From Larkinella arboricola (GTDB taxonomy: Bacteria > Bacteroidota > Bacteroidia > Cytophagales > Spirosomataceae): a stretch of DNA of 64,000 bases. The stretch spans positions 992,001 through 1,056,000 of the forward strand of contig NZ_QLMC01000001.1 of the NCBI RefSeq assembly GCF_003259745.1. The letters are read 5' to 3'. The position numbers and the translations under genes were made by a program. Below, one piece after another: positions 17,401-24,403 of this stretch (position 1 is the first letter of the stretch; every line of letters starts with the position of its first letter). The notes below the pieces were generated by a model, which saw only the letters and a list, made by a program, of their open reading frames with translations, ran no database searches and was not told the DNA's origin.

Positions 17401-17607
17401 GGTTTTGAACTTAAGGAAGCCCGGCGAGGGCTGGGAATTGGTAACATCGAATCCCGCGTGGCCCTGATCAACGGTGATATTGACTGGCAATCGACGCCCG
17501 GCGAAGGAACGAGGGTGCTGGTGACGCTGCCATTCCGGCCATCAAACCGGTTTTTGTCACTGAACCGACTGGAACGGTCGTTTCGAAAAGTGACGACATT
17601 GTTTTAA
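14443..17607 (+). CDS. Large periplasmic-sensing histidine kinase (Reg_prop, Y_Y_Y, HisKA_3)
   Basis: Membrane sensor kinase of 1054 aa. A signal peptide (FALIIWLLAFGSPDVSGA) leads into a two-propeller periplasmic sensor with repeated Reg_prop blades (DSRGFLWLGTQDGLNRYD, NGNLWVGTEYGLNYYD, DHDGRLWLGTQRGGIWLFD). A Y_Y_Y domain follows (about 690-775), then one membrane segment (LGLLAVLVVAAAFYW), a HisKA_3 dimerisation helix with His847 in ARDLHDEIGTQLATLK, and a HATPase domain (ELLNNTLKHA, GLGIGNIESRV). It has no receiver or AraC output domain, so unlike hybrid two-component systems it needs a separate NarL-type regulator, which is not adjacent. It may sense glycans for the divergent SusC/SusD pair. 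Confidence 0.93.
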   Translation: MKLTPFFALIIWLLAFGSPDVSGAPKDPLNQSLRIDHIGVDEGLTQGSVYHILNDSRGFLWLGTQDGLNRYDGAHFRHFRPDRMDPKAIVGINISGIVEDRNGNLWVGTEYGLNYYDRATDRFTCIYSYSKSKKLLKSKTIPFYANGQEVLYYSETEGLVSLTIKTRQKLVLDPTIRPTHEYDQLNSTVRTPLGDVWLHAPTGLIRYNLYERRAHYYFSSHPTNEAGPSMGVFSFHCDSAGVVWLGTAAGLIRFEPQTGRYQTFVPDKGQNLTSIYTIAEDHDGRLWLGTQRGGIWLFDKSDKRLSQVGGLASSNWQLTDYEICKIYIDRQGIIWANTDPGGLARIVPGSMFFGGMAVSQTKPHETKDPSTLSHFVVRGFLETSSTEMWIATERSLDVLDRTQNRIVRRYLTQAKYSDLPTRTLIKCLYKDPLGRIWVGANGGVLTFDKARSTFSKIPLPGSANSKVVENYVRRLLALDDNAILAATEDGLFLLDVRQRKFRLLPTLAHKNIFSLAKDRAGRYWVGTYSDGFYCYERAPIGNDLRPQRIVRGLDGYTILYFYEDPVRPIIWMATDKGLAALNTQTGRIRIYDHRQGLANPFVYGILPDHQNRLWISSNRGISFFNPTTGTFKNFDLTDGLQGYEFNGNAYYRTQDGELFFGGVNGFNRFYPEQFRTSSYMPSVHIHKMTVNEMPYQSDGYIGETSRLELPYNQNTVALEFTALDYYSNGRNQYQYQLVGYDDQWVNSGNATYVRYANLPPGTYVFRVKAANKDGQWSPKIRRLTVIIRPPFWQRAWFLGLLAVLVVAAAFYWLRRRENRIHRQHQRNTRLAVELQEQIKKNLARDLHDEIGTQLATLKLYVSRLTDPPGQPARSTSLSELARELISDIIGNIRNLLRELSPRTLEQYGYAAAVEELLSRIDRTTLETHFWADELPSRLEAETELMLYRITQELLNNTLKHANARQVSIRLVFEQPLVKLYYSDDGQGFELKEARRGLGIGNIESRVALINGDIDWQSTPGEGTRVLVTLPFRPSNRFLSLNRLERSFRKVTTLF

Positions 17608-17621
17608 ACTTGCCTTCGAGT

Positions 17622-17957
17622 ATGGCAAATTTACACATCAACGGACGGGTCTGGCTGGAAGCGCAGGAACGGTTTTTCGGAATTGGTCGGATGGAATTGC
17701 TGGAACGGATTCAGCAAACCGGTTCGATCAACCAGGCCGCCAAAGAAATGAAAATGTCCTACAAACGCGCCTGGGAACTGGTGCAGTCCATGAACAGCCA
17801 GGCCGATGCGCCACTGGTCAGTACCCAGACCGGTGGGGAGCGGGGCGGGGGCGCCGTCGTCACCGAAGAAGGTCTCAAATACCTCACCTATTACCGCGGA
17901 CTGCAAGAGCGTTTTCAGCAGTTTCTCGCCCAGGAAATTCATCACCTGCCGGTATAA
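17622..17957 (+). CDS. ModE-like winged-helix DNA-binding protein
   Basis: A 111-aa stand-alone HTH protein. The segment RMELLERIQQTGSINQAAKEMKMSYKRAWELVQSMN is the winged helix of ModE/LysR-type regulators, followed by the conserved TQTGGERGGGAVVTEEG wing. It lacks the TOBE molybdate-binding domains of full ModE, which is common in bacteria. The frame can begin with TTG at 17610, but the ATG at 17622 is preferred. It starts 14 bp after the kinase stop, so the two are probably co-transcribed. No molybdate transport gene is seen, so the ligand is unknown. Confidence 0.85.
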   Translation: MANLHINGRVWLEAQERFFGIGRMELLERIQQTGSINQAAKEMKMSYKRAWELVQSMNSQADAPLVSTQTGGERGGGAVVTEEGLKYLTYYRGLQERFQQFLAQEIHHLPV

Positions 17958-18285
17958 CCTCAGGAATAAAACCGTCCGGATCGCCCGTTCAAGACGCGGT
18001 TTACGATCTGACACGCGGCAAAATAACACGTATGATCACCGGATTTCGTTGACAGGCAAGCCGTGTTTTTAAGGGCGAGTGAAAGATTTCAATAAAAAAT
18101 AATTTTAGAAAAAACGGTTCTTACGCTCCAGAATCAGGGTTTCCGCTTGCCCGTTCCCTCGAATAGTGCCTTGGAAAAAAATAATTCTGCACTCCCGAAA
18201 TCCAAAAATCAGGCTTACTCGTTCGTATGGTTGTCTTGCAAGAAGCACCATTTCAATTCACCCATTTTACAACTAATCTTTTGTC
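17958..18285. other. Intergenic region before the ferritin-like genes
   Basis: A 328-bp region with no ORF of note. AT-rich sequence at 18090-18290 probably holds the promoter. TAATCTTTTG lies only a few bases before the ATG at 18286 and resembles a -7 element, but the position is awkward. Confidence 0.4.
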
Positions 18286-19041
18286 ATGGAAGAATTAACG
18301 AGTACCTCTATCCCCAAAAAAGGTCCGAGTGTAGCGGCCATTCCATCGGTCGAGCGCCGGATGTTTCTGCGTGCTTTGGGCTTGACAACGGTTTCTGCTT
18401 CAGCGTTTCTGGCGGCCTGCCAGAACTCAATAAATGATGTTGCTCCCAAGATTTCCGGTGCCCGGATTTCGGCCGAAGGAGTCAGTTTCGGGGAAGGCGA
18501 TTTTGCCATTCTGAACTACGCCTATGCTCTTGAGCAGTTAGAAACCGCTTTTTACATGGCCGTGATCGAGAAGAAAACGTTCCCGGCGGGTAGCAAGGAA
18601 GAGATGGTTTTTAAAGATATTCATGATCACGAGCTCGTCCACCGGGAGTTTTTCAAGCTGGCACTCGGTTCCAACGCCATTGGTGAACTGGAGTTTGACG
18701 TGAGCAGCATTGATTTCAGCAATCGCCGGGAAGTTTTGAACACCGCCCGGATACTGGAAGATACGGGAGTGGCGGCTTATAACGGAGCCGGACCGCTGCT
18801 GACCAATTCAACCTTCATGACGTTGGCGGGGAAAATCGTATCCGTGGAGGCTCGTCACGCGTCCCTGATCAGTATGATTCTGCAACCGGGTGGTGCTTTG
18901 TTTGCCGGTGATTATGTGGTGGATAACAACGGTTTAGAACGACCGCTGACGATCTCCGAGGTACTGGGCCGAGCCGGTAAGTACATCAAAACTCCTATCA
19001 ACCCGGCTTCCTTGCTGGCGCTGGAATCATCCAAATCATAA
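18286..19041 (+). CDS. Exported ferritin-like domain protein (lipoprotein)
   Basis: A 251-aa protein of the ferritin_2 (PF13668-like) family. The N-terminus has ERRMFLRALGLTTVSASAFLAACQ: a twin-arginine-like start, hydrophobic stretch and lipobox LAAC, so it is probably a membrane-anchored lipoprotein. The four-helix region shows ILNYAYALEQLETAFY, DIHDHELVHREFF, ARILEDTGVAAYNGA and SVEARHASLI, which supply the Glu and His residues typical of the di-iron fold. Related proteins are tied to desiccation or oxidative stress, but no activity is proven. It is followed 14 bp later by a homologue. Confidence 0.85.
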   Translation: MEELTSTSIPKKGPSVAAIPSVERRMFLRALGLTTVSASAFLAACQNSINDVAPKISGARISAEGVSFGEGDFAILNYAYALEQLETAFYMAVIEKKTFPAGSKEEMVFKDIHDHELVHREFFKLALGSNAIGELEFDVSSIDFSNRREVLNTARILEDTGVAAYNGAGPLLTNSTFMTLAGKIVSVEARHASLISMILQPGGALFAGDYVVDNNGLERPLTISEVLGRAGKYIKTPINPASLLALESSKS

Positions 19042-19055
19042 CCCAACGAACGATC

Positions 19056-19886
19056 ATGAATCTCTTCGGAATATTCTCACAAATTGAAAAAGCGGATGCA
19101 GAAGCGGGTGACAAACTGGATTTTGCCCGCCGGAAAATGCTGAAAACCGCAACGGTGGCTGCTGCTGCTACGCCCGCGTTTTTCGTCGGGATGGTCAACA
19201 AGGCGTTTGCGGCTGAAGGTTGCGCCGGTGATGCGGTGGCGATCCTGAAATACGCCCTGACGCTGGAATACCTGGAACGCGACTTCTACCGGGCCGCCCA
19301 GTTCAAAGCGGGATTATTGCCTGCCGGAACACGGGCATACGTGGTGCAAATTGCCAAACACGAAGCGCAGCACGTTGATCTGCTCGAAGGCGTATTGGGT
19401 CTGAAAAAGAATGAGTTGCAGCCAAAATATAATACGGGTACGCTCAACGCAGCTTTGGCCGATTATGATACCTTCCTGACCTATGCCCAGGCGCTGGAAG
19501 ACACTGGGGTTCGGGCGTACAAAGGACAGGCCGCCTGTCTGCTGGAAGAGGGGTCGGCTACGGCGAAAGTGGCGCTGCCGGTAGCCCTGCGGATTCACTC
19601 GGTAGAAGCACGGCACGCGGCCGCTGTTCGTCATATGCGTGGATTGCGCGTTTGGGCGTCCAGTGGCGAAAACGGAATGGAAGCTGATCCGAAAGTGTAT
19701 GCGCACGAAGACATGGGCCAGCAGGGTGGGGCTGATCTGGAAGGGTATTTCAACCTGCCGGAGAATAAAATGAAATTATACACGCCGGAAATGGCGAAGC
19801 GTACGGTCTACGAATCGTTTGACGAACCGTTGACTAAAGATGAAGTGCTGGCGATTGCCGGTCCGTTCTTCGCATCAATGATGTAG
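19056..19886 (+). CDS. Second exported ferritin-like domain protein
   Basis: A 276-aa homologue of the preceding protein. The export signal is RRKMLKTATVAAAATPAFFVG...AFA, with paired Arg but no lipobox, so it is likely a soluble periplasmic protein rather than a lipoprotein. The ferritin-like helices show ALTLEYLERDFYRAAQF, AKHEAQHVDLL, QALEDTGVRAYKG and HSVEARHAAAVRHM. The pair probably forms one operon, perhaps a membrane-bound and a free subunit of one complex; this is inference. A strong terminator follows. Confidence 0.85.
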   Translation: MNLFGIFSQIEKADAEAGDKLDFARRKMLKTATVAAAATPAFFVGMVNKAFAAEGCAGDAVAILKYALTLEYLERDFYRAAQFKAGLLPAGTRAYVVQIAKHEAQHVDLLEGVLGLKKNELQPKYNTGTLNAALADYDTFLTYAQALEDTGVRAYKGQAACLLEEGSATAKVALPVALRIHSVEARHAAAVRHMRGLRVWASSGENGMEADPKVYAHEDMGQQGGADLEGYFNLPENKMKLYTPEMAKRTVYESFDEPLTKDEVLAIAGPFFASMM

Positions 19887-19899
19887 TCGAAGGACGAGT

Positions 19900-19935
19900 A
19901 CACAAAAAGACCGGCCTGCGCCGGTCTTTTTGTGT
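19900..19935. terminator. Bidirectional terminator between ferritin-like and GH78 genes
   Basis: Sixteen-bp perfect stem with loop CTGC, carrying A5 and T5 tracts in the stem. It lies between two convergent genes and suits both. Confidence 0.9.
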
Positions 19936-19944
19936 TGCATCAGT

Positions 19945-22341
19945 TTATAAATTGATGGTTTGCTCCCCTTCCTTCAAGGCCACGGTTTTGCCGCGCCATT
20001 TCAGGGTGCCGGTCAAGCCGTCGGGCAGGGTAACGGTTCCTTTCAAACCACCAGTCGGAGTTTTATCGAACCGTACGGTAATTTCACCCGCCGGATGCGG
20101 CATGGCCCCTTCCGCAAATTCCAGATTCCCCAGATAGGGGGTGATGACGACGGATTGAAAACCGGGCGAAGCCGGATTGATGCCGCAGACCGTTGACAGG
20201 AATTCATAGTTTGGGGCCGCACTCCACGCGTGGCAGTCGGAGCGCGTCGGTTCGGGGTTTTCTGCAAAGGTGGTCAGGCCCATCGCCAGCATGTCGTGCC
20301 ACGGTTTGAGTGTTGGCAGAAACTGGTCGGCCATGCCGGTTTTTTTCAGTGCCTGAAACAGATAGAATTTGAAGTAGAACGTAGCCTGCGTCAGGCTCGG
20401 CTCATTCATGATTTTCTGCATCAGGGCTTTCTGCTGCGCCACCGGAACCGCGTCGGTCAAAATGGCCCAGATGTTGGCGTGCTGGCTGAAGCCGGTTTTG
20501 TCGGGCGTGTCGGCCATCAGCCCCCGGCCCGCATCCCAGCAACGGTTGTATACATTTTTTGCAAGCCGTGCGCCCATCAGACGGTAATGTTCGGCCTGCT
20601 GGTTTTTGCCGTAATGGTAAAATACCTGCGAAATTCGCTGCATGGTATATGCCTGTTGCAGGGTCAGAATAGCCGAGCCGCCTTTTCTGGCCCCCTTCGG
20701 CACCCCGCCCATGCCTTCATCCGGCGCTTCCCACTTCGCCCAGTCCACGAAGTTCCACCACTGAAGCGGACCGTTCAGGCCGTTGTCGGCCAGTCGTTTT
20801 TCGTGCCAGTCAAGTACGGTTGTAATACCGGGCAACATGGATTCGACAAACTTATCGTCTTTCCGGTGCATCCAGTAATCATAAACCATCGTCACCCAGA
20901 ACAACGAAAATGGCGGAATCACCTGAAAATCGGCGCTTGGGTAGCGGCTCTGCGTCAAGCCGTCGTTAAACCGGCTGTGGTCGTAATCCATGATGGCTTT
21001 CCGCATCAGCCGGTCGTCGCCCGTCACGTAAAGAGAAATCAGCGACTGAATCCGCGTGTCGCCGGTATACTGCAATTGCTCGTAGTAGGGGCAGTCGTAA
21101 TACGTCTCACCCGCACACAACCGGGCCGTCCGCCAGCCCACGGTCCAGACGTTTTTCAGGCTTTCGTCGCTGCTGGCAAACCGGGCTTTTTCCTGAAACG
21201 GATACCCCGTAAAGTGGCCGGTCAGATCGTGGATTTCGATGGGATCGCCTTTGGTTTCGATGGTAATTTGCAGGTAGCGATACGTCCGGAACAGGAGGGG
21301 CCGGAAAGTTCTTTTCTGTTTGCTGCCGTCGCCAATAAACTGATCTTCAAAGCCGATCAACTGTTTGCCGTTTACCTGATCCCGGTTGCCTTTCTGCCGT
21401 TTATCGTCCACCAGTGCTTCGGCGTACGCCAGCGTAATGACGGCATCTTTGCCCCGGCTGATGGTCAGTTCCGGAAAGGCGTTGGTCAGATGGCCCTGAT
21501 CGCAGAGGATCACGGCTTTGTGGTGGCGGTGAACGGTAAACGAGTTTTTCCCCTGCAAAAAGTCGTCGGCTACATCCACACCCTCCGCCCGGCGGACCGT
21601 CGCCAGCCGTTGCGGCATTTCTTCCATCAGCGGAATGGTGCGTGGTACCAGATTCCAGTTGCCGTCGGTGCCGAGTCCGCGCGGTTTGGCGGCCCAGCCC
21701 ACCGGTTTGGCCGCCGACCAACCGGTATCATCAAAAGCCGGTTCCTGCCAGCCCCAGGGATATTTGGAACCGTCTACGCGGTCGCCCGCACCGACAACAA
21801 TGTAGGTTCGCAGCTTTGGAATGTCGTTGATAACGGGCGAATAGGCCGGATTCTGGTAAACCTTCCAGGTGTTGTTGGTATTAACGACCTGCTCGGCGTC
21901 GCTATCGCCCTGCACAATAAATCCAAACTGGTAGTGCATCTGGTAAAACGGGGCGTATTCGGCCATGTAGGTCACCACAGCCGCCAGCGTGTTTTTGCCG
22001 CTGGTCAGGTAGGGCGCAATATCGACGGTTTCGTAATTCCAGTTTTGCAGATCGCTGCGGGCGGGGCCGGACACCACGGCTTTTCCGTTGACGAACAGTT
22101 GATAGCGGTTGTCGCCGGAGATATTAATGACGAAGCGACTGGGCTTTTGGGCCAGATCAAAACTCTTGCGGAAATGGTAAACACCGTATGACCGAATCGG
22201 CGCTGTTGGGTGCCCGATCCACTGTGCTTTCCAGAAGTCGGTTTGCCAGCGGGGATTGGGGGTAGCGGCCACGGGAGCAGGAGTCTGGGCAAAAGAAATG
22301 AAAGGGAGAAGAATAAAGAAAAACAGCAACCGGGTTTTCAT
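19945..22341 (-). CDS. GH78 alpha-L-rhamnosidase-like glycoside hydrolase
   Basis: Predicted to release L-rhamnose from plant or bacterial glycans. The 798-aa product, counted from the internal ATG at 22341, has a signal peptide (LLFFFILLPFISFAQ). The N-terminal beta-sandwich (FWKAQWIGHP, YHFRKSFDL, VNGKAVVSGPAR) is typical of the rhamnosidase N domain. The (alpha/alpha)6 domain has YDCPYYEQLQYTGDTRIQ, which carries the conserved acidic region, and HAWSAAPNYEFLSTVCGI. A start five codons further up at 22356 would lengthen the signal peptide only slightly. It is monocistronic between YpdA and the terminator. Confidence 0.9.
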   Translation of the reverse strand: MKTRLLFFFILLPFISFAQTPAPVAATPNPRWQTDFWKAQWIGHPTAPIRSYGVYHFRKSFDLAQKPSRFVINISGDNRYQLFVNGKAVVSGPARSDLQNWNYETVDIAPYLTSGKNTLAAVVTYMAEYAPFYQMHYQFGFIVQGDSDAEQVVNTNNTWKVYQNPAYSPVINDIPKLRTYIVVGAGDRVDGSKYPWGWQEPAFDDTGWSAAKPVGWAAKPRGLGTDGNWNLVPRTIPLMEEMPQRLATVRRAEGVDVADDFLQGKNSFTVHRHHKAVILCDQGHLTNAFPELTISRGKDAVITLAYAEALVDDKRQKGNRDQVNGKQLIGFEDQFIGDGSKQKRTFRPLLFRTYRYLQITIETKGDPIEIHDLTGHFTGYPFQEKARFASSDESLKNVWTVGWRTARLCAGETYYDCPYYEQLQYTGDTRIQSLISLYVTGDDRLMRKAIMDYDHSRFNDGLTQSRYPSADFQVIPPFSLFWVTMVYDYWMHRKDDKFVESMLPGITTVLDWHEKRLADNGLNGPLQWWNFVDWAKWEAPDEGMGGVPKGARKGGSAILTLQQAYTMQRISQVFYHYGKNQQAEHYRLMGARLAKNVYNRCWDAGRGLMADTPDKTGFSQHANIWAILTDAVPVAQQKALMQKIMNEPSLTQATFYFKFYLFQALKKTGMADQFLPTLKPWHDMLAMGLTTFAENPEPTRSDCHAWSAAPNYEFLSTVCGINPASPGFQSVVITPYLGNLEFAEGAMPHPAGEITVRFDKTPTGGLKGTVTLPDGLTGTLKWRGKTVALKEGEQTINL

Positions 22342-22521
22342 ATAAGCGCGAATCAATCAGAATCTTGCTGCAAGATAATGACAAATCCGCGCTTCTGCGC
22401 TTTTGTCCGTTTGAGAAGAAAGCCGTCGTTGGAAACCCGGTATTACTGAATTTCAATGCTTATCTTAATAGACTGTCAGTTGTATAAATATGGCACTGGA
22501 CAAAGAAGCTGCCAAGCACCA

Positions 22522-23550
22522 TCAAATCCGCTCAATCAACTCGGCCACTTTCCGCACCGGCTTGCCCGTAATGTGGTCCATGATGGCTTTGGCGTGGTCG
22601 CGGCCGTTTTCGATAAACACTTTTTCGGTATAAATCCCGGCCATAACGGTACCGCAGACGTACAAACCCGGCACGTTGGTTTCAAACGTCTCCTTGTCGT
22701 AGACCGGTACCTGCGTTTCCGGATTCAGTTCTACCCCACATTCCCGCAGCAGCCCGGCATCGGGAATATAACCCGTCAGAATCAGGACAAAATCGGCGGG
22801 CAGTTCGCTTTCTTCGCCGGTTTGCAAGTCCGTGATGCCGACTTTTCCGGGTTCAATGCGGGTTACACAGGTGCTGAACCGCGTATGAATTTTGCCCTCT
22901 TTCACCCGGTTTTTAACATCCGGCACCAGCCAGTATTTGACGGTTTTGCGGAAATCGTCAGCCCGGTGAATAATCGTCACGTGGGCGTCCGCGCGGTAAA
23001 GTTCCAGAGCCGCTTCGACTGCCGAGTTCGACGCGCCAACGATGACAACATTGGTGTAAGAATACTGAAACGGTTCGTCGTAATAGTGCGTGACGTGCGG
23101 CAGATCCTCGCCCGGAATCTGCAACCAGCGTGGCTTGTCGAAATAACCCGTCGCCAGAATCACCTTGCGGGCCTGATACGCCTGGCCGTCGGTTGTAAAA
23201 ACCGTAAACAACTCCTCGCTCTGATCACCCTCATTGCCAGTCGGCGCATATCGGGTTACGTGGTTGACTTCGGTAAATAGCTTGAAATTCAGGTTAAAAT
23301 AACCCGCTACTTTGCGGTAATACTGGAGAGCTTCGTTCCGGTTGGCCTTTACGCCCGAAATCGGAAACGGAATGCCGCCAATCTCAATATTTTCGGCGGT
23401 GGAGAAAAACCGCATCATTTTCGGATACCGCCGGATGGATTCGGTCAGGCTGCCTTTTTCCAGAATCAGGTGACTCAAACCGGCTTTGGAAGCCTCAATA
23501 CCAGCGGCCAGTCCACACGGTCCACCGCCAATAATTATTACGTCGTACAT
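22522..23550 (-). CDS. ypdA: YpdA-family bacillithiol disulfide reductase
   Basis: FAD- and NADPH-dependent reductase expected to recycle oxidised bacillithiol. The 342-aa protein starts at the ATG of MYDVIIIGGGPCGLAAGIEA, which carries the GxGxxG FAD site right at the N-terminus; the frame extends 41 codons further up but that part is not family-like. A second Rossmann motif, VVIVGASNSAVEAALEL, binds NADPH. It lacks the CxxC of thioredoxin reductase, as known for YpdA. It diverges from the KefF/KefC operon, and both promoters are visible. Confidence 0.85.
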   Translation of the reverse strand: MYDVIIIGGGPCGLAAGIEASKAGLSHLILEKGSLTESIRRYPKMMRFFSTAENIEIGGIPFPISGVKANRNEALQYYRKVAGYFNLNFKLFTEVNHVTRYAPTGNEGDQSEELFTVFTTDGQAYQARKVILATGYFDKPRWLQIPGEDLPHVTHYYDEPFQYSYTNVVIVGASNSAVEAALELYRADAHVTIIHRADDFRKTVKYWLVPDVKNRVKEGKIHTRFSTCVTRIEPGKVGITDLQTGEESELPADFVLILTGYIPDAGLLRECGVELNPETQVPVYDKETFETNVPGLYVCGTVMAGIYTEKVFIENGRDHAKAIMDHITGKPVRKVAELIERI

Positions 23551-23600
23551 AGTTGGAACTCTCTTAATCAGGCTGTATTCATGCACCAATATAAGAATAC

Positions 23601-23608
23601 CAAAAGTA
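23601..23608 (-). promoter_or_regulatory. -7 element of the ypdA promoter (TACTTTTG)
   Basis: Exact TAnnTTTG match on the minus strand, 50 bp before the ypdA ATG. The -33 TTG is not at the ideal distance. Confidence 0.5.
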
Positions 23609-23729
23609 ACCAAAGAAGTTCTGTTTGGCGGGATATTTTCCCGAAATCCTGCGCTGATTTGACACCGTTCCACAGGGCTGTCATGAACGGGTAAAGACGC
23701 GGGCGGTTTTTATTTCTTTCCGTTTGGCT

Positions 23730-23737
23730 TACATTTG
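23730..23737 (+). promoter_or_regulatory. -7 element of the kefF-kefC promoter (TACATTTG)
   Basis: Exact TAnnTTTG match about 60 bp before the kefF start. The triplet 19 bp upstream is TTT instead of TTG. Confidence 0.5.
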
Positions 23738-23797
23738 ACCAGATGGGGCATCCAACGGACTGGCCCGTTACTTGTTTTACTTCCTTTTTGACTAAAA

Positions 23798-24397
23798 ATG
23801 GCGTCCGTTCTCATCCTTTTTGCGCATCCCGCCCTAGAAAAGTCCCGAACCAACCGGATTTTGATGGGAGCCTGCCAGTCGGTAGCCTCGGTTACGTCGG
23901 TAACAATCAACGATCTTTACCAGGAATATCCGGATTTTGATATTGACGTAGACCGCGAGCAGCAGTTGTTGCTGGACCACGAATACATTATTCTGCATCA
24001 TCCCTTTTACTGGTATAGTTCGCCCGCAATGGTAAAGCAGTGGGAAGATCTGGTGCTCGAACACGGCTGGGCGTACGGCAGGGAGGGTAATGCGCTGGTG
24101 GGCAAAAAAATCTTTAACGTCATCACGACCGGTGGCCCTCAGCGCGCTTACGACGAAGCGGGATTAAACCGTTTTACGGTACGGCAGTTTCTGGCTCCGT
24201 TCGACCAGACGGCCCACTTGTGCAAGATGATTTACCTGCCCCCGTTCGTTGTCCACGGCACGCACCGGCTTACAGAGGAGGAAATGCACCAGTACGCCCG
24301 CCAATACAAAAGCCTGCTAACCCTGCTGACCACCGACCAGCTTGACGTGGAAGATGCCCGGAATCGCCAGTATCTGAATGAATTACTTGTTGATTAA
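23798..24397 (+). CDS. KefF-like NAD(P)H oxidoreductase (flavodoxin_2 fold)
   Basis: A 199-aa flavoprotein of the KefF/MdaB family. It begins ASVLILFAHPALEKSRTNR, the FMN phosphate site, and contains HHPFYWYSSPAMVKQWEDLVLEHGWAYG, the most conserved stretch of KefF ancillary subunits. Six bp separate it from the KefC-type antiporter gene, so it should be the cytoplasmic activating subunit and quinone reductase of that channel. It has no signal peptide. Confidence 0.9.
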   Translation: MASVLILFAHPALEKSRTNRILMGACQSVASVTSVTINDLYQEYPDFDIDVDREQQLLLDHEYIILHHPFYWYSSPAMVKQWEDLVLEHGWAYGREGNALVGKKIFNVITTGGPQRAYDEAGLNRFTVRQFLAPFDQTAHLCKMIYLPPFVVHGTHRLTEEEMHQYARQYKSLLTLLTTDQLDVEDARNRQYLNELLVD

Positions 24398-24403
24398 TCC
24401 ACT

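Noticed and set aside
20230-22191. A 653-codon open frame on the + strand
   Set aside because: It lies antisense to the GH78 gene, has no domain or signal, and arises from the GC-rich codon use of that gene.
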